In this document: in pieces, positions 52,794 to 61,695 of the stretch | How the letters are laid out: each line of letters starts with the position of its first letter | Position numbering within the stretch: position 1 is the first letter of the stretch | NCBI RefSeq assembly: GCF_014197055.1 | Contig: NZ_JACIEW010000007.1 | Location: 62,001 to 126,000, forward strand | Direction: 5' to 3' | Length of the DNA stretch: 64,000 nucleotides | Source of the DNA: Devosia subaequoris | Lineage (GTDB): Bacteria; Pseudomonadota; Alphaproteobacteria; Rhizobiales; Devosiaceae | Notes under the pieces: model-generated | What the model saw: only the letters and a program-made list of their open reading frames with translations | Database searches by the model: none | What the model was told of the DNA's origin: nothing | Translations under genes and position numbers: made by a program

Positions 52794-53726
52794 ATGAATA
52801 CCCCCAATTCCACCGGCACCGTTGCCGACGCGCAAAAGGACAACTGGCTCGATCGCCATGCGCCAGAATCAATGAAGCCCTATGGGCGGCTGGCTCGGTG
52901 GGACCGGCCTATCGGATTTTACCTGTTGTTCTGGCCCTGCGCCTGGGGCATTGGCCTCGCTGCGCTTTTTCAACCGGCCCTCGGGTTCGGCTGGTGGGCG
53001 GCTATTCTGATGTTTCTTGGCGCCATTCTGATGCGCGGGGCGGGGTGTACCTTTAACGACATTGTCGATCGCGATATCGATATGAAGGTTGCGCGCACGC
53101 GGTCTCGCCCGATACCTTCGGGCCAGGTCTCGTCCCGCGAGGCATTTTATTTTCTGGTGGCTCAGGCGCTGCTGGCCTCGGCGATCCTGTTTCAGTTCAA
53201 CCGCTTCACGGTTTACGCGGCCATTGCTTCGCTGGTGCTGGTGGCGATTTACCCCTTCATGAAACGGATCACGTGGTGGCCGCAGCTTTTCCTCGGTCTC
53301 GCCTTTTCCTATGGGGCGCTGGTGGGTTGGTCGAGCCAGACCGGGGGGCTGAGCTGGGCGCCAGTGGTGCTTTATGCTGGCACCATTCTCTGGGTCATCG
53401 GCTATGACACCATCTATGCGCTTCAGGATATCGAGGATGATGCGCTGGTCGGCGTCAAATCCACCGCGCGTCTATTCGGCGATAATGTGCGCCCGGCCGT
53501 GGCGGTGCTTTATGCCGGCGCCTTCCTGCTCTGGAACGTCGCTTCGCTGATGGCGGGTGGCGGGGTGATCTTTGCGGCACTCTCACTGGTGGCCGCGGGG
53601 CTGCTGGCCTGGCAGCTCTGGACGCTGGACAAGGATGTCGAGCGCAACCCGTTCAACCGCTTTTACAACAACCATTATGTGGGCATGGCGCTGACCTTGG
53701 CGCTGCTGGCCGAATGGGTCTGGTAA
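52794..53726 (+). CDS. ubiA: 4-Hydroxybenzoate octaprenyltransferase UbiA
   Basis: UbiA attaches the polyprenyl tail to 4-hydroxybenzoate in ubiquinone synthesis, in the inner membrane. ATG 52794 gives 310 residues with about eight hydrophobic segments. The two aspartate-rich prenyl-diphosphate motifs are NDIVDRDIDMKVARTRSRP and GYDTIYALQDIEDD. The long upstream frame is coded by repeat DNA and rejected. A hairpin terminator follows the gene. Confidence 0.96.
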   Translation: MNTPNSTGTVADAQKDNWLDRHAPESMKPYGRLARWDRPIGFYLLFWPCAWGIGLAALFQPALGFGWWAAILMFLGAILMRGAGCTFNDIVDRDIDMKVARTRSRPIPSGQVSSREAFYFLVAQALLASAILFQFNRFTVYAAIASLVLVAIYPFMKRITWWPQLFLGLAFSYGALVGWSSQTGGLSWAPVVLYAGTILWVIGYDTIYALQDIEDDALVGVKSTARLFGDNVRPAVAVLYAGAFLLWNVASLMAGGGVIFAALSLVAAGLLAWQLWTLDKDVERNPFNRFYNNHYVGMALTLALLAEWVW

Positions 53727-53734
53727 CTGCCATT

Positions 53735-53783
53735 AAAAAAGCCGAAAGGGCCGACCGCACCACCGGTCGACCCTTTTCGGCTT
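53735..53783 (-). terminator. Intrinsic terminator between ubiA and the hypothetical gene
   Basis: A long stem pairs AAGCCGAAAGGG...CGACC with GGTCG...CCCTTTTCGGCTT, with a bulge and one mismatch. On the minus strand the hairpin is followed by six thymines, so it terminates the hypothetical gene ending at 53803. It can also serve ubiA on the plus strand, though its thymine tract there is poor. Confidence 0.8.
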
Positions 53784-53802
53784 GCTTTGGAGAGCAATAG
53801 AC

Positions 53803-54318
53803 TTAGCGCGCGTCAGCCTGGCCGGGCTTGCGGCGATTGAGAAAACGGGGCCGGCGCGAGGCATCGGCGGCAAGCTTGCGGCGCGGGGTCGTATCGCCCA
53901 GCATGACGCCATCGACCTGCTGGCTATAGGGCATGTAGGCGCCATCTCCGGCCTTGATGAACAGCGGCAGGCGGAGCTTCTTGCCCCAGTTCTGCCATTC
54001 GGCCACGACGTTGTGATTGCCCTCTTCTTCGAACACCTTGTAGTTCAACTCGGCGTCGGAATGGACCAGTTCGATCGAGCTGGTCAGCATACCGTCTTCG
54101 GAGATGGCGGTGGCTACAGCCACGCCGATGAACTCGGTGACGGGCACCTTGATTTTGATCGCCACGCCGCTCTGCTCGAGCATCTTGCGAACGGTAACGG
54201 TTTTGACCGGGTCCTTGGGACCGTTGTCGTTGGCCGCCATGAAGCGGCGCTCGGCTACGGCCGGGCGGCCAAAGGCCAGAACCACTGATGTGCCTTCCAT
54301 CGCAACGCCATGAACCAT
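53803..54318 (-). CDS. Conserved hypothetical protein (DUF6101-like)
   Basis: The 171-residue product has no signal peptide or membrane segment. Its middle part (FIGVAVATAISEDGMLTSSIELVHSDAELNYKVFEE read in pieces, then VVAEWQNWGKKLRLPLFI) resembles a rhizobial family I remember as DUF6101, but this is tentative. The C-terminus is Arg/Lys-rich (RRKLAADASRRPRFLNRRK), which might bind nucleic acid or acidic lipids. It stands alone and has its own terminator. Function unknown. Confidence 0.65.
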   Translation of the reverse strand: MVHGVAMEGTSVVLAFGRPAVAERRFMAANDNGPKDPVKTVTVRKMLEQSGVAIKIKVPVTEFIGVAVATAISEDGMLTSSIELVHSDAELNYKVFEEEGNHNVVAEWQNWGKKLRLPLFIKAGDGAYMPYSQQVDGVMLGDTTPRRKLAADASRRPRFLNRRKPGQADAR

Positions 54319-54571
54319 TTTTGATGCCTTCCTGTAACTTCGAGAGCTTGTTTTTGTGCTCCGTTTGTAGGGCCAATCTAGCGCAGCCCCTTACCCACGG
54401 CCTTAATCCGTTGGGTTAAATTTATGTTGTTTTCCCGGAGGGTTAGCAGGGTATTGCACCTAGTCAGACCCGGTTAACCCAGCCTCTTGCGCTCCTGTTT
54501 ACCCTGCCACATTTGCCACTGGACGACGCGCCCTTGTGGAAAAGCGCCGCCAAGCCTAAAAGGCCCGCACA

Positions 54572-55429
54572 ATGCCGGCTTTCGCTCCACCTTATGAAGA
54601 TGATCTCGAACTGCTCCGCTCAACGGCGGTGGCAGCGGGCATCATCGCCTCGAGTTATTTCAGGCGCGATATCAAGTCCTGGACCAAGGATAATGCCTCG
54701 CCGGTCAGCGAAGCCGACATCGTGGTTGATCGGTTCCTCGCGGCGAACCTGCTCCAGGCTCGGCCCGATTACGGCTGGCTGAGCGAAGAGACCGTTGATA
54801 ATCCGTCCCGCCTGGACTGCGACCGGGTGTTTGTCGTCGATCCTATTGACGGCACCCGTGCCTTCCTGCGCGGCGAGGATTACTGGACTGTCTCACTGGC
54901 GGTAGTGGAGAACGGAGTTCCGGTTGCCGGCGTGATCTATGCGCCGGCGCGCGACGAGCTCTATGAGGCCAATAAGGGCGGAGGCGCACGGCTCAATGGT
55001 AAACCCTTGACCCGAACCCGCCGAGCCGGGACGCCGCCGCTGATCCCCGCACCCGGTGCCGTACACCAGGAATTACAGGCCGCCGGTCTCGACTATGCAC
55101 GCGGGCCCGCTTTTCCCTCGCTGGCCTATCGGCTGGTGCAAGTGGCCACCGGCAGGCTCGATGCGGCGGTTGCCCGACGCGGCTCGCAGGATTGGGATAT
55201 TGCCGGAGCGGCGGTCATCTTGAGCGAATGCGGTCTCGACTTCGCCGATGTCTGCATCGGGTTCCCACAATTGAACAAACGAGATGTGCGTCACGGGGCG
55301 CTTGCGGCCCTGGGCGACATCAGCCTAAAACCCCTCGTGCATGCTGCGCTGATCAAGGTGTATGGTTGCCCCCAAGCCCATGACGGCGCCGAAACTGCCG
55401 AAAAGCAATTGCCTCAAACGCGGGACTGA
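54572..55429 (+). CDS. cysQ: 3'(2'),5'-bisphosphate nucleotidase CysQ / inositol monophosphatase family
   Basis: The 285-residue protein belongs to the lithium-sensitive magnesium-dependent phosphatases. Metal-binding motifs are WLSEET near 68-74, VVDPIDGTRAF near 89-99 and QDWDIAGAAVI near 208. CysQ removes the 3' phosphate of PAP formed in sulfate assimilation; an inositol phosphatase role cannot be ruled out by sequence alone. A DUF4170 gene follows after 3 bases and then an O-antigen-ligase-like gene, likely one operon. Confidence 0.88.
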   Translation: MPAFAPPYEDDLELLRSTAVAAGIIASSYFRRDIKSWTKDNASPVSEADIVVDRFLAANLLQARPDYGWLSEETVDNPSRLDCDRVFVVDPIDGTRAFLRGEDYWTVSLAVVENGVPVAGVIYAPARDELYEANKGGGARLNGKPLTRTRRAGTPPLIPAPGAVHQELQAAGLDYARGPAFPSLAYRLVQVATGRLDAAVARRGSQDWDIAGAAVILSECGLDFADVCIGFPQLNKRDVRHGALAALGDISLKPLVHAALIKVYGCPQAHDGAETAEKQLPQTRD

Positions 55430-55432
55430 CCG

Positions 55433-55678
55433 ATGGCTGAAACGACCGAAAAGCAACTGTTGCACCTGGTGATTGGTGGCGAACTCGCCAGCACCGACGG
55501 CATTACCTTTGCCGATCTCGATCAAGTCGACATCGTGGGCGTCTATCCCAACTACGCCGCGGCCGAAAAAGTCTGGCGCGCCAAGGCGCAGCAGACTGTC
55601 GACAGCGCCCAGACCCGCTACTTCATCGTGCATCTGCACCGCCTGCTGGACCCCGATAGCGACAAAGCCGGGGCCTGA
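55433..55678 (+). CDS. DUF4170 domain protein
   Basis: The 81-residue protein contains LHLVIGGELASTDGITFADLDQVDIVGVYPNYAAAEKVW and, near the end, RYFIVHLHRLLDP, which together match DUF4170. This is a small alphaproteobacterial family of unknown function, usually encoded just after cysQ. It lies 3 bases after cysQ and 2 bases before the next gene. Confidence 0.85.
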   Translation: MAETTEKQLLHLVIGGELASTDGITFADLDQVDIVGVYPNYAAAEKVWRAKAQQTVDSAQTRYFIVHLHRLLDPDSDKAGA

Positions 55679-55680
55679 AC

Positions 55681-56940
55681 TTGAAGCTTGATCCCTGGTC
55701 CGCCATTGGCGGACTAGCCCTTGTCGCCGGGCTCGGCTTCATGGGTACGGCGCCCTTTATTGCGGACTATGTGGTCATCGTCTGCGGATTGGTCGGGCTC
55801 GGCCTTGCCGCATTCGCCCGTAGCATGGCCCCCGTGGCGCCGTCGGCCTTGATGATCTATGCCGCATTGGTGTTGTTGGCAGCGACATTGCCCTTCGTCT
55901 ATCGCTCCAGCATGGACTTGCTGCCGTTGGCGGCGTGTCTGCCAATGCTGGCGGCGCCGGGCATCGCAGCGCTGCTGGAGCGGAGGCAGGCAGACCTCGA
56001 CAGGTTCGGCGCACACATCCTTCCGCTTTTGAGCCTCTTCGGCGTGAGCAGCGCGGTCGGCATGGGCCTATGGGAAGCGATGTCCACGGGCACGGCACGC
56101 GCCGGCGTTGGCAATAATCCTATCCACTTCGGCGGCATCACCACGATATTGGGCTTCCTGGCCCTTGTCGGCATGGTGTCCAACGCGGCGCGCTGGCGGG
56201 TGATCTATCTTGCTGGGCCGGCACTGGCCATGGTGGGCGTAGTGCTGTCCGGCTCGAGGGGGCCGCTACTCGCCTGGCTGGCGCTGGCTGTGGTCAGCCT
56301 GCCAATCCTGCTGATCGGCTTCAAAAGCTGGCGCCTCGCACTCGCGACCATTGCAGTTACGGTCGTGGGCGGAGTGTTGTTCGTTGTTCTGGCAGCGGAT
56401 AGCTTGCTGGTTCAGCGACTGTTGACGGTGCCATCCACTCTGGCGGCGGCCTTTTCTGCAGAAGATCCGGTCGCGGCCCTGCTGGGGTTCATGACCGCCA
56501 ACGACCCATATCGCACGGCTCTCTATGATGCGGGCTGGCAGGCGCTGCAATCCTCACCCATTATAGGGATCGGCTATGGGCAAATGATGCCGCTGGTGCG
56601 CGAACTCTATCCGGATATGATCTCGCTCCATACCCTTGAGAACCTCCATAGCGACATCGCGGACTTCGCTGCCTTGGGGGGCGCCATGGGCACTCTGGCC
56701 TATGTCCTGCTGTTGCTTTCGCCGGCAGCCGCCCTAAGGAGCTTGCGCCTGCGCGATTATCCGGGATTGTGGCTCACCGCTGTGGTGCTGATCGTCGGCT
56801 ATGCCACGCTGGGTCTGACCAATGCCATGTTCGGCGTGTTGCCGCAGACCGCCTTATTCGCCGTAGCGCTGAGTGGCTTGATGGCGCTGAGCCATCGGGC
56901 GAAGGTCAGGAATCAAGTGCTGCCAGAACCTCGTCAATAG
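55681..56940 (+). CDS. O-antigen ligase/polymerase-like membrane protein
   Basis: The start is TTG 55681, giving 419 residues with about eleven hydrophobic segments. A large soluble loop near residues 250-330 includes LYDAGWQALQSSPIIGIGYGQMMPLVRELYP and HND-like LHTLENLHSDIADFAALGG, the Wzy_C/WaaL pattern, with arginines in GSRGPLLAW. Such proteins ligate or polymerise surface polysaccharides at the periplasmic face. It follows cysQ and DUF4170. The 3' end overlaps the convergent LpxB-related gene by 35 bases. Confidence 0.8.
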   Translation: MKLDPWSAIGGLALVAGLGFMGTAPFIADYVVIVCGLVGLGLAAFARSMAPVAPSALMIYAALVLLAATLPFVYRSSMDLLPLAACLPMLAAPGIAALLERRQADLDRFGAHILPLLSLFGVSSAVGMGLWEAMSTGTARAGVGNNPIHFGGITTILGFLALVGMVSNAARWRVIYLAGPALAMVGVVLSGSRGPLLAWLALAVVSLPILLIGFKSWRLALATIAVTVVGGVLFVVLAADSLLVQRLLTVPSTLAAAFSAEDPVAALLGFMTANDPYRTALYDAGWQALQSSPIIGIGYGQMMPLVRELYPDMISLHTLENLHSDIADFAALGGAMGTLAYVLLLLSPAAALRSLRLRDYPGLWLTAVVLIVGYATLGLTNAMFGVLPQTALFAVALSGLMALSHRAKVRNQVLPEPRQ

Positions 56941-58051
56941 CACCCGGTCCGCCGATGCGCTGACGCCCAATGGTGCCGAGCCGTTCCCGTTCATCAGGGG
57001 AATTGATGAGCCTCCCGAGCGCCTTGGCAACCGCCTCGGCATCCCCCGGTACGGCGATGCGCGCCTCGCCGTAAAGGCGCTGTTCGTCTTCGAACCGGGA
57101 CTGCCGGTCTTTCGGGCTGGTCATGTAGATGGCCGGCTTGCCCAGGCCCAGCGCCTGCGTCGTTGCGGTGCCTGCCTGCGATAGGACAATGTCCGAAACG
57201 GCGAGTGCATTGCCCATGGCCCGGCCGCGCAGTAGATGCACGGTGATCTTGCCATCCGAGAGGCTGCCCAGATCGTCGCCCTCGGCGCTGAGCAAATTGG
57301 TTCGGCTCAGGCCACTGGCTTCGGCCAGATCGGATACTGGTATTTCTCCGGCCACGGCTAGAAAGGCATCAGGGCGTTGCTCGGCCGGCAAGCGGCGCAT
57401 CGCGTCCACCTGGCGGGCGAAATTCGTTGGTGTTTCACCCCGGCTGCCGGGCAGCAGTGTCACCGCGAGCGGCTGGCTGCGGCGGCTCTGGGCGTCGTAG
57501 TCACCAAAAGGGATGGTATCCATCATCAGATTGCCGGGCGCCGTCGCGTCAACGCCCGCTTGACGCAGCAGTTCCGCCAGATTGTCCGCCCGGCAGAAGA
57601 CCCTTCGGCAGGTCCGGGCGATCACATGCTTCTCCAGGCCCGAATAGAGCCGGGCCGCGCCGGTCTTGTAGCAGTCCACATAATAGAGGCCGCGATGGCC
57701 GGTGATCCAGCCCAGCAAGGGCACGATGGCGTCACCCACCACCAGAATGCGGTCATAGCGATTGCGGATCGAGCGCATATAACGCAGCGCCGGGGGAATG
57801 GTGGCCAACCCGCCCTTGGTCAGGTCGCGGCGCAATGACCCCTTGGCCGTTCGCGCACCACCCGATGCAAGCCGGGCCCGCGGCCCCACGACCGGGCAGA
57901 TGCCGGCATAGGCATTGCCGCTCCCCAGCACTGGCCAGGCTTCGACCAGATATCTATCGGTGAGATGCTTGGCAATCGCAGATGCGATCCAGTCCTCGCC
58001 GTGTCCATTCGAGATGATCAAGAAGCGCTGACGCGGCGCCGACCCGACCAC
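56906..58051 (-). CDS. LpxB-related glycosyltransferase-like protein
   Basis: GTG 58051, two bases after the DUF2093 stop, gives 381 residues. FLIISNGHGEDWIASAIAKHL at the N-terminus, YYVDCYKTGAARLYSG in the middle and LSQAGTATTQALGLGKPAIYM near the C-terminus match the lipid-A-disaccharide-synthase-related family (TIGR03492-like), with a GT-B fold. It is not LpxB proper, and its sugar and acceptor are unknown. It lies beside an O-antigen-ligase-like gene, pointing to envelope glycan or glycolipid synthesis. Confidence 0.78.
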   Translation of the reverse strand: MVGSAPRQRFLIISNGHGEDWIASAIAKHLTDRYLVEAWPVLGSGNAYAGICPVVGPRARLASGGARTAKGSLRRDLTKGGLATIPPALRYMRSIRNRYDRILVVGDAIVPLLGWITGHRGLYYVDCYKTGAARLYSGLEKHVIARTCRRVFCRADNLAELLRQAGVDATAPGNLMMDTIPFGDYDAQSRRSQPLAVTLLPGSRGETPTNFARQVDAMRRLPAEQRPDAFLAVAGEIPVSDLAEASGLSRTNLLSAEGDDLGSLSDGKITVHLLRGRAMGNALAVSDIVLSQAGTATTQALGLGKPAIYMTSPKDRQSRFEDEQRLYGEARIAVPGDAEAVAKALGRLINSPDERERLGTIGRQRIGGPGAIDEVLAALDS

Positions 58052-58053
58052 TC

Positions 58054-58275
58054 CTAATGGCCCCGGCCGAAGCGTTCCAAGGCCGTATTGGCCGCAACAG
58101 CGTCCACATAGGGCTCCTGCCGGTCCACACTCCAATAGAACAATTCATCGAGCGGAATCGGCTTGCCGGTGGTGGCGCAGCGCACGAAGCTGCCGGGCTT
58201 GAGTACGACATAGTCGCCATCGAGATAGCGCAAGCTCGCTTCTGCGGGCGCAAACCCCTTGTCGAAAATATTCAT
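58054..58275 (-). CDS. DUF2093 domain protein
   Basis: The 73-residue protein shows LRYLDGDYVVLKPGSFVRCATTGKPIPLDELFYWSVDRQEPY (read in pieces), the DUF2093 signature. Function is unknown. A CATG-type start at 58275 and a stop 2 bases from the next start make it part of the xseA-DUF2093-LpxB-related minus-strand run. Confidence 0.88.
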   Translation of the reverse strand: MNIFDKGFAPAEASLRYLDGDYVVLKPGSFVRCATTGKPIPLDELFYWSVDRQEPYVDAVAANTALERFGRGH

Positions 58276-58323
58276 GGTCTCATACCTCGGCTGTCAGGCT
58301 TCTATACCGAACCGAAATGCGCA

Positions 58324-59940
58324 TCAAAAGAGGCTTTCCTGTGAACCATCGTCCGGACCGGGCCGGGTGGGTTTGCGACGGATGACGGGCGCCCCGGCCA
58401 CAACAACCCCAACCTCGCCATCGGCAAAGCTCAGGTTGAGCGCTTCTCCGGGGCGGGCGTTCGCCCGAGTGGTGACGACAGCGCCGGTCTCGTCCTGTAC
58501 CAGTGCATACCCGCGCGCCAAGACATTTCGATAACTCAGGGTTTCCAAAAGCTTGCCCAATTGCTCCCACTGCACGCGGCGCGCCTGTGCAGTTTGCGTC
58601 GCGGCGGCATCCAATCGGGCGACGAGCGGAGACAACCGTCCCTGAGCATGGCGCAATTCGGCACGCAGTGGTTTGTCGGAAAGTCCAGGCAACAGACGCG
58701 CTAAGGCCGTCTGCTTGCGCTCGAGTGCGGTGGCGGTGGCCGTGGGCAATTGGCGGGCGCACGGGTTCAGCCGCAACCGTGCCCGCTCCACAGTCTTGCT
58801 CAGTCCGGTTTCGCCATAGCGCTGCAGGACGGTGAGACGCTCGCCCAGTTCGGCATGCCGCTGGCGCACCAAGCGCGGCTGAACCGAGCTCGCAAGATTT
58901 GAGAAACGGATGCGCCGGGCCTGTACGAAGTGTCGGAGAGCGCCCGAGAGCTGGCTGCTGGCGAGGTCCAGGCTTTGCCGATGCGTTGAGACCAGATCGG
59001 CTGGGCGTGGCAGCCCGGCCGCGGCGGCGCGTAGCCGGTCCTTGAGGCTGGCCAATTCCCGCCGCATGGCCTGCCGCTGGCGCAGGCCGTGGTCATCGAC
59101 ATAAGCGATGAGTTCCGCGCGCACCGGTACCGACGCTTCGGCGGCGGCGGTGGGTGTGGGCGCGCGCATGTCCGAGGCGTAGTCAACGAGCGTGGTATCC
59201 GTCTCGTGTCCAACCGCCGTGATGACCGGGATCTCCGAGCCGGCCACGGCGCGAACTACGGCTTCTTCGTTGAAGCCCCAGAGATCCTCGATGGATCCGC
59301 CGCCGCGCGCCACGATCAACAGATCGGGCCGTGGTATCTGCCCTGCGGGCAAGAACGCGTTGAAGCCTTCGATCGCGTTCACCACCTCGGGGGCGCAGGT
59401 GTCGCCCTGCACGCGTACCGGCCAGACCAGGACATGGCTCGGGAAACGATCGTCAAGCCGATGCAGGATGTCGCGGATCACTGCGCCGGTAGGAGATGTG
59501 ATGACGCCTATGACCCTGGGAAGATAAGGCAGGGGGCGCTTGCGCTCGCGGGCGAACAGCCCCTCGGCGAGCAGCTTCTTGCGGCGCTCTTCAAGCAGTG
59601 CCATTAGCGCGCCGGCGCCAGCCGGCTCGATGTTTTCGATGACGATCTGGTATTTCGATGAGCGCGGAAAGGTGGTCAACCGCCCGGTCGCAATGACCTC
59701 CAGCCCTTCCTCAGGCTTGAAGGCAAGGCGCGCATAATTGCCCTTCCAGACCACGGCGTCGATGGAAGCGGTATCGTCCTTGAGGGTGAAATAGGCATGG
59801 CCCGAGGAGTGCTGCCCGCGAAAGCCGGAAATCTCACCGCGCACCCGCACATGGCCGAATTCGTCCTCGACCGTGCGTTTGACCGCCTGGGCGATTTCGG
59901 AAACGGTGAATTCGGCGGCGTTGGTCAGAAGCTGGGACAT
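58324..59940 (-). CDS. xseA: Exodeoxyribonuclease VII large subunit XseA
   Basis: XseA with XseB degrades single-stranded DNA. ATG 59940 gives 538 residues. The N-terminal OB-fold (residues ~8-100: FTVSEIAQAVKRTVEDEF, VRVRGEISGFRGQHSSGHAYFTLKD) is followed by the catalytic domain with GVITSPTGAVIRDIL, ARGGGSIEDLWGFNEE and AVGHETDTTLVDYASDMRAPTPTAAAE. A long coiled-coil region and a C-terminal ARGYALVQDETG segment complete it. xseB is not in the window. Confidence 0.96.
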   Translation of the reverse strand: MSQLLTNAAEFTVSEIAQAVKRTVEDEFGHVRVRGEISGFRGQHSSGHAYFTLKDDTASIDAVVWKGNYARLAFKPEEGLEVIATGRLTTFPRSSKYQIVIENIEPAGAGALMALLEERRKKLLAEGLFARERKRPLPYLPRVIGVITSPTGAVIRDILHRLDDRFPSHVLVWPVRVQGDTCAPEVVNAIEGFNAFLPAGQIPRPDLLIVARGGGSIEDLWGFNEEAVVRAVAGSEIPVITAVGHETDTTLVDYASDMRAPTPTAAAEASVPVRAELIAYVDDHGLRQRQAMRRELASLKDRLRAAAAGLPRPADLVSTHRQSLDLASSQLSGALRHFVQARRIRFSNLASSVQPRLVRQRHAELGERLTVLQRYGETGLSKTVERARLRLNPCARQLPTATATALERKQTALARLLPGLSDKPLRAELRHAQGRLSPLVARLDAAATQTAQARRVQWEQLGKLLETLSYRNVLARGYALVQDETGAVVTTRANARPGEALNLSFADGEVGVVVAGAPVIRRKPTRPGPDDGSQESLF

Positions 59941-59979
59941 ATGCTTCTGGTGCGACAAAGCCGGGAATGGGTCAAGCCG

Positions 59980-60867
59980 CTACTCGGCGGCTTCCACCTG
60001 GACAACGCCATCCAGATTACCCATGGACTGGACGATGTGATTGGCCAGCGCGTCATAAATGCCGCCATAGGCATGGCTGGCGCGGGTAAGGGCGATCTGC
60101 GCGTCGGCCAGCCGTGGCAGGCCATATTCTTCGCCGATCACCCGCATGCCGGGCTGCAATGCGCTTTCGGGCAAAAAGCCGATGGCCAGGTCCGACAGAA
60201 CCGCTGAGGAAATAGCGGTCGCGTTGGACGAGGTGTAAGCGACGCGATAATCCATCCCGCTGCGGTCGAGCTGTTCCATGGCGTCCTTGCGCCAGATGCA
60301 GCAATTGGGACCGCAGGCGATGGCCAGCGGCTCGCTGGCCAAAGCGCGGCCGCCATGGCTGGACACCCAGAACATCTTTTCGGTGCGGAACAGATCGCCG
60401 AAATTGTGATCGGTGCCCTGGGTGAAGACGATGAGATCGTATCGCCCCGCTTTCATGCCTTCGAGCAATTGCTCGGACGCCATGCAGGCCACATCTACCG
60501 CAATGCGCGGGTGGGTGCGCTGGAAACTGGAGAGAATGACCGGCAGCAGGCGCACGGCATAATCATCCGGTACACCGAACCGAATCGACCCGGCCAGGTC
60601 GCTGTCATTGAAGTGGTCGAGAATTTCAGCGTTGGTGCGCAGCATTTTGCGCGCCCGCTCATAAAGGACCTCGCCGTGATGGGTGAGGCTGACACTGCGC
60701 CCGTCACGGGTGAGCAGGGTCTGGCCCAGCCGCTCTTCGAGGCGCTTGATCTGCATCGACACGGCTGACTGGGTTTTGTTTACCCGACGCGCCGCTTCCG
60801 TGAAGCTGCCGCAATCGGCAATCGCGCAGAAACTCTGCAACTGGTCGAGGTCAAGAGGGGCAGCCAT
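59980..60867 (-). CDS. LysR-family transcriptional regulator
   Basis: ATG 60867 gives 295 residues. The N-terminal winged helix is typical: LDLDQLQSFCAIADCGSFTEAARRVNKTQSAVSMQIKRLEERLGQTLLTRDGRSV in pieces. The rest is a periplasmic-binding-like effector domain. It is divergent from a DUF1127 gene, with 149 bases between start codons, and is a plausible regulator of that gene. The effector is unknown. Confidence 0.9.
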   Translation of the reverse strand: MAAPLDLDQLQSFCAIADCGSFTEAARRVNKTQSAVSMQIKRLEERLGQTLLTRDGRSVSLTHHGEVLYERARKMLRTNAEILDHFNDSDLAGSIRFGVPDDYAVRLLPVILSSFQRTHPRIAVDVACMASEQLLEGMKAGRYDLIVFTQGTDHNFGDLFRTEKMFWVSSHGGRALASEPLAIACGPNCCIWRKDAMEQLDRSGMDYRVAYTSSNATAISSAVLSDLAIGFLPESALQPGMRVIGEEYGLPRLADAQIALTRASHAYGGIYDALANHIVQSMGNLDGVVQVEAAE

Positions 60868-61016
60868 CGTTCCATCACCCAAATTGATCGAGAGGATGAA
60901 ATCTATTTGTTGGACGAATGGAAGTCCAGAGCCTTATCTAGGGACCATCGATACACCGTCGTGTCGACGCCCGCCGGCCTCCCTCCGGCGGCCAGTCCTG
61001 TCCATTGGAGAAAAAG

Positions 61017-61280
61017 ATGGCTCTCTCGCTTCCCGGCGAGCGGTCAGTTGTGGCCGGCTCGCACGTCAATCCTGTACGTGGCCTGTTCACCTGGTTCGCC
61101 CAGGCCAAGGCCGCCCGTGCCCGCCGCAAGGCGCTCCGGGAATTGCTGTCGCTCGATGCAGCGCTTCTCAAGGACCTTGGTGTGAGTCGCGCCGATGTGC
61201 TCGATGCCATGACACCTCGGGACGGCCGGACCGCCGGCATGGTCCTCAATGCAGCCAGGGCGCGCAACGCCCGCGGCTGA
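61017..61280 (+). CDS. DUF1127 domain protein
   Basis: The 87-residue basic protein has the DUF1127 core RARRKALRELLSLDAALLKDLGVSRADV. DUF1127 proteins are small and Arg-rich; some act in RNA turnover and in phosphate or carbon responses in Agrobacterium and Rhodobacter. ATG 61017 follows TTGGAG. A strong terminator lies at 61399-61432. It is divergent from a LysR gene. Confidence 0.85.
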   Translation: MALSLPGERSVVAGSHVNPVRGLFTWFAQAKAARARRKALRELLSLDAALLKDLGVSRADVLDAMTPRDGRTAGMVLNAARARNARG

Positions 61281-61398
61281 GGTAGAGAATTCGCGGCCGA
61301 CATGCCGGTCGCACCCTGCGTTGGGATGAACACTTTTGCCTGTGCGCGTCCCATCTCCCGGGCCGGTTTTCCCACCGGTCCCGTTTCCTGAAGACTTG

Positions 61399-61432
61399 CC
61401 GGGCCATGCATTGGCATGTGCCCGGTTTTTTT
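61399..61432 (+). terminator. Intrinsic terminator after the DUF1127 gene
   Basis: CCGGGC...ATGC pairs with GCAT...GCCCGG across an ATTG loop, followed by seven thymines on the plus strand. It ends the DUF1127 transcript about 120 bases after the stop and abuts the stop of the convergent PilZ gene. Confidence 0.85.
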
Positions 61433-61677
61433 CAGATGAACCGAACGCCGATCTCGGTTTCGCTGTGCCAGGCCAGTTCACAATCGAGCCTTCGCCCATC
61501 GGTCATGGCCAGGACGAAGCGATGTGGTACGCCAAAGGCGCTCGTCACGGTCAGTTTGGCGCCCGTATCAGAGAGATTGCGGATCACGCAGTCAAAGGTC
61601 GACCGACCGTCATTGAAGACGATCTTGCCGCTTTTAAGGGTTCGATGCCGCTGTGCTGAACGCTCGTCTTCACTCAC
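61432..61677 (-). CDS. PilZ domain protein
   Basis: The 81-residue protein is a single PilZ domain. RSAQRHRTLKSGKI near the N-terminus supplies the arginine motif, and VIRNLSDTGAKL gives the N-x-S-x-x-G motif, so cyclic-di-GMP binding is possible. The first motif reads R-x-x-x-R/H, so binding is plausible but not certain. No nearby motility or cellulose gene indicates an output. Confidence 0.85.
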   Translation of the reverse strand: MSEDERSAQRHRTLKSGKIVFNDGRSTFDCVIRNLSDTGAKLTVTSAFGVPHRFVLAMTDGRRLDCELAWHSETEIGVRFI

Positions 61678-61695
61678 TTAATAATGCCTCCGCGA

